Assembly (NCBI RefSeq): GCF_009898475.1
Contig: NZ_QURE01000006.1
Coordinates: 1-53,637, forward strand
Direction of reading: 5' to 3'
Length of the DNA stretch: 53,637 nucleotides
Origin: Nitrososphaera sp. AFS
GTDB lineage: Archaea; Thermoproteota; Nitrososphaeria; Nitrososphaerales; Nitrososphaeraceae
In this document: positions 26,281 to 34,642 of the stretch, piece by piece
Layout: each line of letters opens with the position of its first letter
How positions within the stretch are numbered: position 1 is the stretch's first letter
The notes under the pieces: model-generated
The model's input: only the letters and a program-made list of their open reading frames with translations
What the model was told of the DNA's origin: nothing
The model's database searches: none
Made by a program: the position numbers and the translations under genes

Positions 26281-26668
26281 CCAAAAAACAAGCCCATGAA
26301 GTATATATTTACTTAGTGATCTATTGGCTCATCAAAATTCGTTGAATGGTACAATCAGGTTAGTTATTTGACGTAGTAAAGAAATGCCTGACCATTATAG
26401 AATTACAATCAGGAATTGAAGAGTAGAGCTGACCGTTGATTCGAGTTCTACTGACATCAGAATCAGGAATAACGACTTAATGACGTTTAAGAGCTGACCA
26501 ACACGCATTGATGCCGATATCCGAAGTTTATCGCCAAGTTGAATTTGGCTGCACGGCGATGAAACGCTCTTGATTCCCTCAAGAGCAAAACTTAAATTTG
26601 CAGTTCCAAGGATTTGCCACTGGTCTAAAATTCCAACCCTTCGTAGAACGTACTTCGGAGACCGTGGC
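26281..26668. other. Region upstream of carA, with a divergent open frame
   Basis: 388 nt between the cupredoxin and carA. On the reverse strand a frame from 26671 (an ATG sharing the GCATGC palindrome with the carA start) to 26395 could encode 91 residues including QILGTANLSFALEGIKS; it looks moderately protein-like but has no recognised family and would cover the carA promoter. It is not called as a gene. TCTAAAAT at about 26624-26631 is a possible TATA element for carA. Confidence 0.3.
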
Positions 26669-27895
26669 ATGCTTTTGCTAGAGGATGGTAGTATGTTCGA
26701 AGGTATTGGGTTTGGTTTTCCAAGTGAGGTTGCAGGAGAACTCGTCTTCAACACAGGTATGGTCGGTTACACCGAGACGCTTACTGACCCTTCTTACCGT
26801 GGACAGATTCTGTGCTTTACTTATCCCCTCATCGGAAACTACGGGGTCCCAAAGTTCGAAGACATTGATGAATTTGGGCTGCCCAAATATTTTGAGTCCA
26901 ACCAGATCCAAATAAAAGGCCTAATAATTCATGAATTATCAGCAGCAGCGAGCCATTGGAGTTGCGCTAAGACCCTAGATGAGTGGTTATTCGAAGAACG
27001 CATCCCGGGAATTTATGGTGTAGATACCAGAGAGTTGACCAAAAAGCTAAGGATAAATGGGTCCATTCGCGGGGCCATGGGTACCTGGCCTCAGCAAGTC
27101 CATGAAACTAGTGAGTCAGAAGTGCCAAAAAGATTGTCGCTTTTATTGGAAAATTATGACTACGAGGAACACAACTTTATGCCGGAAGTCTCTAACAAGA
27201 CACCTAGAGAATACGGTGCCAAGTCTTGCGAAACAGTCGTACTCCTTGATACTGGCACAAAAAACAGCATTATACGCAATATAGTCAGGATTGGTTTCAG
27301 AGTCGTATGTTTACCCTGGAATTCAACTTTTGAGGAGATCATGTCTTACGATCCAAAGGGCATAGTGATTAGCAACGGACCCGGAAATCCGAAAGAGTGT
27401 AAGGTAGCTATAAGGACTGCTGGCGATCTTATAGAAAGATCTGTCCCCACATTAGGAATATGTCTTGGACACCAAATCCTAGCTTTGGCTGCGGGTGCAG
27501 ACACTTATAAACTAAAATTTGGCCATCGGGGCCAGAATAAGCCTTGCGTTGATCTCAGGAATAGGCAAACCTATATCACTAGCCAGAATCATGGATACGG
27601 TATCGATCCTGATAGCTTGGAGGGAACTGGCTTCAAAGTGTGGTTTTCCAATGCGGACGACCAGAGTATAGAAGGTATTGAACATACATCCAGACCTATT
27701 ATTGCAGTCCAATTTCATCCCGAAGCTTCACCAGGACCTTATGATTGCAAATTCGTTTTTGATCGGTTTAAAGAGTTACTTAATAAGGAGAATGTGGATT
27801 CTCTATCAGCTAGAAGCAATGGATTGAGCCATAACAAACATAATCCCCAGACTTATAAAGCTAGTACTATTTTAAAGAGGAAAGAAAACAAGTGA
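26669..27895 (+). CDS. carA: Carbamoyl-phosphate synthase small (glutaminase) subunit
   Basis: Hydrolyses glutamine and channels ammonia to CarB for pyrimidine and arginine synthesis. 408 residues: an N-terminal CarA domain (LLLEDGSMFEGIGFG, GMVGYTETLTDPSYRGQ) and a class I amidotransferase domain with GICLGHQ (Cys265) and FHPEASPGP. The ATG at 26669 matches the family's N terminus; the open frame to 26570 is not homologous. A basic tail of ~35 residues follows the last conserved block. The stop is followed after 9 nt by the carB start, with GAGGAGG in between. Confidence 0.95.
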   Translation: MLLLEDGSMFEGIGFGFPSEVAGELVFNTGMVGYTETLTDPSYRGQILCFTYPLIGNYGVPKFEDIDEFGLPKYFESNQIQIKGLIIHELSAAASHWSCAKTLDEWLFEERIPGIYGVDTRELTKKLRINGSIRGAMGTWPQQVHETSESEVPKRLSLLLENYDYEEHNFMPEVSNKTPREYGAKSCETVVLLDTGTKNSIIRNIVRIGFRVVCLPWNSTFEEIMSYDPKGIVISNGPGNPKECKVAIRTAGDLIERSVPTLGICLGHQILALAAGADTYKLKFGHRGQNKPCVDLRNRQTYITSQNHGYGIDPDSLEGTGFKVWFSNADDQSIEGIEHTSRPIIAVQFHPEASPGPYDCKFVFDRFKELLNKENVDSLSARSNGLSHNKHNPQTYKASTILKRKENK

Positions 27896-27904
27896 GGAGG
27901 AAAT

Positions 27905-30900
27905 TTGCCAAAGAATGAAAGTCTAAAAAAAATTCTTGTACTCGGGAGCGGGGCAATTAAAATCGGAGAAGCCGGCGAAAGTCAGCCAAGATGACCGCCA
28001 TTTTGACTATTCCGGTTCACAATGCCTCAAAGCGCTGGGAGAGGACGGAATTACAAGTGTCTTAATTAATCCCAACATAGCAACTATTCAGACGGATACA
28101 AGATTTGCGAATAAAGTTTATCTTCTTCCAATTAACCCGAGCTATATTGAGAAAGTCATTGAAGCCGAGCGACCGGATTCAATCATGCTTAGCTTTGGGG
28201 GACAAACCGCATTAAATTGTGGTGTCGCGCTAAACAAACTTGGAATACTTGAGAAATATGGAATTAAAATACTAGGTACGCCGGTTAGAGGAATTGAAGT
28301 AACCGAGGATAGACAGCTCTTTAAAGAAGCAATGGTTTCGTGTGGGGTGCCAACCTTGTGTAGTGCTTCAGCATATTCTCTTGAAGAGGCCTATAAAGTT
28401 TCTGATGCAATTGGTTATCCAGTCATAGTTAGGGTGGCTTATACCCTTGGGGGGCGAGGGGGAGGAGTTGCCTTCAATGAATTTGAACTTCAAGAAATTG
28501 TGAGAAGAGGACTTTCTCTCAGCATGGTCGGACAAGTACTTATTGAAAGATATGTCGGAAGCTGGAAACAAATTGAATATGAAGTGATGCGAGACAGTCA
28601 AGGTAATTGCGTTATCGTTTGCAACATGGAAAATATCCTCGGAATGAAAGTCCACACAGGGGATAACATTGTAGTGGCACCTTCACAAACATTGAATAAT
28701 TCTGAGTACCATTTACTAAGATCTGCCGCCCAACGAGCTACTTCTCACTGCGGCGTTATAGGGGAATGCAACGTGCAATTTGGACTTGATCCAACTTCTG
28801 AAAAATATTGCGTCATCGAGATAAATGCTAGATTATCTAGGTCATCAGCTCTCGCCAGCAAAGCGACAGGCTATCCGCTTGCTTATATGGCTGCAAAGAT
28901 TTCACTCGGCTATACGTTACCTGAGCTGATTAATCGTATAACGAAGGCAACTACCGCATGCTTTGAACCATCACTTGACTACGTCGTACTCAAACTCCCT
29001 CGTTGGGACTTTCGCAAATTTGAGCTGGTTAAACGAAAGCTTGGTAGTACAATGAAATCCGTGGGAGAAGTAATGTCTATTGGACGAAGCTTCGAAGAGG
29101 TGCTACAAAAGGCAATAAGAATGGCTGAAACTGGAAAAGATGGCCTTGTAGCGAATTCCAGAATAGTATCTGCCGTAAACCCTATTCTAGGTACTAGGTC
29201 ATATGATCAGTTCAACGCATCACACGGAAGTCGAGCGGGTGTGTTAAAGGATACAATTCGGGAAGATCTTACTAATAGCATTCAAGAAAAAGAAAACATC
29301 GATAGTATCGAATCAATAGAACAGGCATTACTTTACCCAACAGATGAAATTTTATTTGAGGTAGTAAGGGCGATGCGAGAGGGAATGACTATTAAAAGGA
29401 TCAGTTCGCTTACTTCCATAGATCCGTGGTTTTTAATTCGGATCAAAAATATTGTCGACATGGAGTATGTCTTGCTTGGGCAATCTGGCATAAATCTGGC
29501 TAACATTAAAGAAGCGAAGAGGCTTGGCTTCGCAGACAAACAAATAGGAAGATGCTTAGGAATAGATGAGTTGAAAATAAGAAGCCTGCGACAGAGCTTC
29601 GGGATTAAGCCAGTAATCAAGCAGATTGATACATTGGCCGCGGAATGGCCAGCTAGGACAAATTACCTTTATTTGACTTATGGAGGCCAATTCGATGATA
29701 TCGAAGTTAAAGCAGACAACAATGGACGGATAATAGTCTTGGGTGCCGGGCCATACCGGATAGGAAGTAGTGTGGAATTTGATTGGGGAACGGTCAATAC
29801 GGTATGGGGATTAAAAGAGAACGGCGCGAAAGACGTATCGATAATCAATTGTAATCCTGAAACGGTATCCACTGATTACGATATTTGTGACAGGCTGTAT
29901 TTTGAGGAGCTCACATTTGAGAGGATACTGGATATAGTTGAAAAGGAAAACCCAGAAGGCATCGTAACCTGTGTAGGTGGACAGACGGCGAATAATGTTG
30001 CTCCCAGATTAGCCCAACAAGGTATTAAAATAATTGGTACAAGTAGTGAAGACGTAGACAAGGCAGAGGATAGAGAAAAATTCGGAATATTGTTGGAAGC
30101 TTTGAAGATTGGCCAACCATCATGGAGAAAGTTTACTAGTATAGAGGAAGCCAAAGAATTTGCTCTATCTGTAGGATATCCTGTTTTGGTCAGACCATCG
30201 TATGTTCTTAGTGGCGTAGCCATGAAAATAGTCTGGGCAGAGCTACAACTGGAACAATTCTTGAATGAGGCTACCAGGGTTAGCCCCGATCATCCAATAG
30301 TGATAAGCAAGTTCTTACAGGATGCATCAGAAGTAGAGGTCGATGCCGTGGGCAGTGCAAACGGAATTTTAATTGGGTCAGTTATAGAACACATTGATAA
30401 TGCAGGCATACATTCTGGCGACGCTGTGATGTGTATACCACCTTGGAGGCTTGACCGGAAAACGACCGAAACCATAATAGACTACTCTAAAAGAATAGGC
30501 AACGCACTAAATATCATAGGTCCCTTTAACATTCAGTACATAGTCAAGGATGATGAGGTACTTGTAATAGAGGCAAATATCAGAGCTTCTAGATCAATGC
30601 CCTTTGTATCAAAATTCGTAGGATTAAATCTAATTAACTTGGCGGCAAAAGCGATGATGGGAAGGAGCTTGCCAACAGTCCCGAACCAGAGTTGGGCAAA
30701 AATTTCAGGATTCGGGATTAAAGTTCCGCAATTTTCATTTATGCAGCTCGAAGGTGCTGACATCGTATTGAGTGTTGAAATGCAATCTACAGGTGAAGTT
30801 GCATGTTTCGGAGATAGTTTCTATGATGCACTCACAAAGGCCTATATTGCTGCTGGATATACGCTACCATCGACAGGATCAGCCCTTGTTACTATTGGTG

Positions 30901-31301
30901 GCCACAAAAATAAGGAAAAGCTGTTGCCTTTAATGTCAATCCTCTCACGATTAGGATACAATATCATGGCTACAGAACATACAGCCGAGTTTTTGATGAG
31001 CAACGGACTGTTAGAGATTCAAAAGATCTACAAGATTAGCGAGCCTGACAGAAAGCCGAATATATCAGACTTGCTTTTTGACCGCAAAATCAACTTTATC
31101 ATAAATATCCCCTCGACTTCAACGATTGAAAAGTATCTTGGAATGTTGGACGATGAATATCAAATTAGGCGAAAAGCTGTTGAGGCCGGCGTACCAGTCC
31201 TCACAACTTTAGAAGCTGCCAACTCATTTATTAAATGTCTTGAGTGGTTGAGGACAAATACTCCAACACTCACGGCCTTGCGAGATTATATTAACCCCTA
31301 A
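27905..31301 (+). CDS. carB: Carbamoyl-phosphate synthase large subunit, disrupted near the 5' end
   Basis: TTG at 27905, seven nt after a GAGGAGG box, starts PKNESLKKILVLGSGAIKIG, the canonical CarB N terminus, which runs to GEAGE and then hits a stop at 27992. From 28002 another frame continues as FDYSGSQCLKALGEDGI, exactly the next conserved residues. Removing 22 nt (27980-28001) joins the two in frame. The rest, about 1100 residues, is intact: two ATP-grasp halves (first GRGGGVAFNE and EINARLSRSSAL; second GPYRIGSSVEFDW), an oligomerisation segment, and a C-terminal MGS-like regulatory domain. CarB makes carbamoyl phosphate with CarA. The insertion could be real, spliced, or an assembly artefact. 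Confidence 0.92.
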
Positions 31302-32022
31302 GAGAGACTTTTGTTTCGGCAGAACTATTTTTAGGCAGGAGCAGCGCCAATGCATCATGCCTGTCAGCAATAATTGAACCGTCAAGTGTCACGGCAATCG
31401 CGCTCTCTACTGCATCATGCTCAAAAACTCTCTTGATGATTGGAGAAACCTGGCTGGAAGTCTTTTGTACCTCTGGATACATTGCACTATTGAGAGAGGG
31501 TAAAATCACTATATCTACCAACCCTTTTGCACAGTTGAAGATCTTTTCCTTTCGCGCCTTGAGAAATATCCACACTCGCTGTGAATTTAGAATACTATTT
31601 GCTTTTGAAAACTTCGGATGGACGTGCCCCATCACAATCCTTTTGATTGATCCTCTGCTAGCAGTGGGCATCACATGACCATGGGTGAGCAATGTATCTC
31701 CCAAAACGATACCTTTCACGCTGCAGATAGTGACAGACTCAGGGACCAACAAGCTAATGTTACCGTCGTGGTTACCAGGTACTATGTATGTGCCTGCGTA
31801 TTTCGAGATATAATTGAAAAATTCTGGGACTTCTTGCCATTCGTACTTGGATATTCGCTTTATAGAGGCTTTTATGTCTCCAAGGAGGATCAGCTTGTTT
31901 ATACAATACAACTGAATAATCTTTCTGATGTCATCCTGGACCTTTGATTTGGAACTCAAGTCAAATAATATCCTGTTTTCCTTAAAAGCAGCTTCAAATC
32001 CAAGGTGCAAATCTGATGCCAC
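31291..32022 (-). CDS. Metallophosphoesterase (start uncertain)
   Basis: A calcineurin-like phosphoesterase with the ordered motifs SDLHLG, LLGDIK, VPGNHDG, LTHGH and MGHVHP that bind two metals. It resembles archaeal Icc-type phosphoesterases often linked to DNA repair. The GTG at 32022 leaves the first motif almost at the N terminus. The same frame stays open for another 29 codons and encodes IRPLYPYPALLLQTQ just upstream, which looks like the normal N-terminal strand of this family, yet contains no ATG, GTG or TTG. A non-standard start or a sequence error is possible. The 3' end overlaps carB by 11 nt. Confidence 0.85.
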   Translation of the reverse strand: MASDLHLGFEAAFKENRILFDLSSKSKVQDDIRKIIQLYCINKLILLGDIKASIKRISKYEWQEVPEFFNYISKYAGTYIVPGNHDGNISLLVPESVTICSVKGIVLGDTLLTHGHVMPTASRGSIKRIVMGHVHPKFSKANSILNSQRVWIFLKARKEKIFNCAKGLVDIVILPSLNSAMYPEVQKTSSQVSPIIKRVFEHDAVESAIAVTLDGSIIADRHDALALLLPKNSSAETKVSLRG

Positions 32023-32179
32023 CAGGTACGACTCATTTAGACCACGCTCTTGTGTCTGAAGTAGCAGCGCGGGATATGGATAGAGTGGCCGGATATAGCT
32101 TAAAACAAATCACTAACTTGAGGCAAGGGGATCTGGATGGTCTTATCCCTCCATCAAAACCGTACGATCAAACAACAAC

Positions 32180-32566
32180 CTAGCTTTGAACTAAAACAGC
32201 ATTTACGCTGCCGTCCTGCCCAGGCCTCGATACTACTCTTGCCATTCCTTGATCCGTTTCTAACAATGCTCCTTTACTTATCACTCCCCTTCTTTCGTAG
32301 TCTTTGTTAGCTGGATTTTTGATCACATTCTTGATAAGTAATTTAGTAGTCCTTCTTGAAGCAGGATTGGTAACGTTTACAGTTTCGGCCGTCTTTAGGG
32401 ATGCTTTTATGTCATTTCCTCTCGTTCTTCGAGTAACTGTGGTGGTAGTACCTAAACTTGCTTCATTTGGGTATCTGTCGATCTCGAAACTGCGTCTACT
32501 TCTTGACGCAATCCTTCTACCCCCAGAAGGTTTCCTCTTAGCAAGATTTTCCAGCGACTTGCGCAT
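32180..32566 (-). CDS. rps8e: 30S ribosomal protein S8e
   Basis: A 128-residue basic protein. The N terminus (MRKSLENLAKRKPSGGRR) and the central block TRRTRGNDIKASLKTAETVNV followed by NVIKNPANKDYERRGVISKG and a C-terminal GQDGSVNAVLVQ match S8e, a small-subunit protein shared by archaea and eukaryotes. The ATG start gives the normal archaeal length. It lies downstream of scpA/scpB on the same strand, separated by 217 nt. Confidence 0.93.
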   Translation of the reverse strand: MRKSLENLAKRKPSGGRRIASRSRRSFEIDRYPNEASLGTTTTVTRRTRGNDIKASLKTAETVNVTNPASRRTTKLLIKNVIKNPANKDYERRGVISKGALLETDQGMARVVSRPGQDGSVNAVLVQS

Positions 32567-32783
32567 TTCACTCTATACTAACTTTCCTGTAATTAAGACT
32601 TTGCGAGTTACTTTTTAGATTTAAGCCAGAAACTATTTCCGTGATATTAGCTGACCTGTTGCACAACCACATCAGTCGGGATTAGTTGACCCAGCTATGT
32701 TCAACTAAGCTCAAATTTGGATCCGGTTAGTTGTCCTAGACTTGCTATCATACATGGTTGGTATAACGAATTACAGAGAATGA

Positions 32784-33296
32784 TTAGCCAATATATTTCG
32801 GAAGAGAGCTCTTTAAGGATTCAATGTCGGTTAGTCCAAAATATGCTTGGAACTTCCGGGTAGTCCTGTACGTTCGTGGCCTTTGATTTTCGTATTCGAT
32901 GAACCCCATTCGCCTTAAGATTCTTAGATGACTGTATACCTGGCTACCTCTAATCTGTAGGAGACGTTTGGACGTAACGGGTTGTTCATATGTAATATAT
33001 GATAAAGTTTTGAGAGAAGAAGCTGGAATTAGTGGCCGTTGAGCATATCTTCTTATCATTGGACTGTAGCTAGGTTTCAGCTGAAAAACAAATGTCCCAT
33101 CTGCTAATTCCTTGACCTCTAAAGCACTGAAAACCGATTTTGCCTTCTGGATCAAGTTATTTAGGACTTTCAAAGTTGTCGATCGTGAAGAGCCCGAAGC
33201 TTTTACTAGTTCATCTACAGATAGAGGACGACCAGCAGAGTAGAGCGCAGCCTCGATCCTAGCTGAAACTTCCTCTATTGGAAGAGCTTTGGCCAA
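32784..33296 (-). CDS. scpB: Segregation and condensation protein B
   Basis: About 170 residues with two winged-helix domains typical of ScpB: EEVSARIEAALYSAGRPLSVDELV opens the first, and LKTLSYITYEQPVTSKRLLQIRGSQVY the second (given as partial blocks). ScpB binds ScpA in the SMC complex that organises and segregates chromosomes. The TTG at 33296 is chosen because GGGAGG lies 6 nt before it; a TTG at 33314 is the longest option. scpA is 31-48 nt upstream, so scpA-scpB form an operon. No smc gene is in the window. Confidence 0.9.
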   Translation of the reverse strand: MAKALPIEEVSARIEAALYSAGRPLSVDELVKASGSSRSTTLKVLNNLIQKAKSVFSALEVKELADGTFVFQLKPSYSPMIRRYAQRPLIPASSLKTLSYITYEQPVTSKRLLQIRGSQVYSHLRILRRMGFIEYENQRPRTYRTTRKFQAYFGLTDIESLKSSLPKYIG

Positions 33297-33344
33297 TGTT
33301 GTCCTCCCTAGCAACTCAAGAAGTTAGCGTAACTTCATAACCGC

Positions 33345-34046
33345 TTATCTAGAAATGATTTTTATGTCCTCGCGTTCTTCGCAATGCTGGAGGCTAATCT
33401 TTTCTTTAGTTGCCAGATAGAGCAATGCTATAAAATATCTCGCAATTTCTATCGGTTCTAAGCCATTGACAAGCAGCTTGAACATTACTTCACCAGACAA
33501 CAAAATTGCATCTAGGATCCTTTGTTCATAATCACGTATAATTTGCTCAAACTTGTGTGAATATTCCTTAAAATCAAGTGGCAGTATAGGTTCCATATTG
33601 AAATTTTTCCTCCCATGCCCTTGACCTGATAATTCAAGGATCATGTTCTCCATCATGCGCATTAGATCTTCCAGAGAGACTGGGTAAGTAGATTCAACTC
33701 TAAACGGGAGCTCTATCGCTTTCAAATCCGTAATAGGCAAGTCAGAATCTGGGACTGTTGCCGTTTTTCGCTGCCCTCCAACCTTATCGAGCCTAAAAAT
33801 GCTTTCTACCTTAAGGCGATGAATCATCGATGACGATAAGGCAGCGACTCCACAAAGACGCAGATCCTTCTTTCCAGTTTCGCTTAGAAGTTGTAGGAGC
33901 ATCTTAAGCAACATGCTAACGTCTATTTCCCAAATATCTCTTCTGCTTACAAGAGAAACGTTGAATAATATGTTTAACGGGGGTTCGGCAATCTTTTTTT
34001 TGGAACCATAATCCGACTTTAAACGAAGATTGTCTGCGCTTGACAA
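33345..34046 (-). CDS. scpA: Segregation and condensation protein A (kleisin)
   Basis: 233 residues. The N-terminal segment (EPPLNILFNVSLVSRRDIWEIDVSMLLKM) resembles the SMC-neck binding helices of ScpA, and the C terminus (MFKLLVNGLEPIEIARYFIALLYLATKEKISLQ) the winged-helix kleisin end that contacts the SMC head. The middle is a charged linker that binds ScpB. The start is TTG. First gene of the scpA-scpB pair; assignment gains support from that context. Confidence 0.87.
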   Translation of the reverse strand: MSSADNLRLKSDYGSKKKIAEPPLNILFNVSLVSRRDIWEIDVSMLLKMLLQLLSETGKKDLRLCGVAALSSSMIHRLKVESIFRLDKVGGQRKTATVPDSDLPITDLKAIELPFRVESTYPVSLEDLMRMMENMILELSGQGHGRKNFNMEPILPLDFKEYSHKFEQIIRDYEQRILDAILLSGEVMFKLLVNGLEPIEIARYFIALLYLATKEKISLQHCEEREDIKIISR

Positions 34047-34642
34047 ATTCGATACCAGCTATATCAAAATAACATCGTAATAATAAAGTAGCAATTCAGC
34101 AATCTTGAATCACCACAACAAAAGGATTTTACTTCGCCTTTCATGATCAAGTAGAAATTCCGCCATGCTCCTTTTAAACATAATGCCAACCGGACAAAAA
34201 TGCAAGAGTTCAAATGTAAAACTAGCAACTAAAGATAGAGTTCTAGCGTAACCAATAACTTTTCAAAGAATGCAGTTTCGAAATCTGGTACTGAGGCTGT
34301 ATTTGGGAAATGCTGAAAAATTTAACTATTCTTTAACTTGAGCTGTTGCTGCCGGTGCGCACATAATAGTATCGTCCTAGAACTAGATCACAAAACTGTC
34401 TTCAGCAGCTTATTCTCTCTAGCCTAATTGGTGTTGAGCGCGTCAATACGGCGATTTGAGTTAATCTCGGGTAATCGCAAATTGTTCCTTCTATGATCGT
34501 GCTACAAAAATATATTAATGGATGCATTCCATTGATGGATGGCTTATTGTCGGTCTAAATGTTCACGATATACTCTCAATTTAGTGCGCAATCTTGTATA
34601 TACTTGTAAGGAAAATACCGAAAAGAGCTGGATAAGTAAGAC
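34047..34642. other. Long divergent region between scpA and aCPSF1
   Basis: 596 nt with no supported gene. Only frames under 62 codons occur, and the one at 34539-34727 lacks a ribosome-binding site and runs into the aCPSF1 start. An AT-rich AAAATATATTAATG near 34506-34519 could be a promoter, which would give aCPSF1 a leader of roughly 100 nt, long for this lineage. No tRNA or strong repeat was identified. Confidence 0.45.

Noticed and set aside
27971-28007. A classical bulge-helix-bulge intron in carB, to be cut by EndA encoded in the same window
   Set aside because: Cuts inside the visible bulge positions would remove about 12 nt, not 22, and would not rebuild the E-FDYSG junction. The structure is also too small for a standard motif.
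29333-30763. Several reverse frames within carB
   Set aside because: All are antisense to conserved ATP-grasp sequence and have no homology.
32304-32618. 104-codon forward frame
   Set aside because: It is antisense to S8e, which has a recognised sequence; the composition is a mirror of the ribosomal gene.
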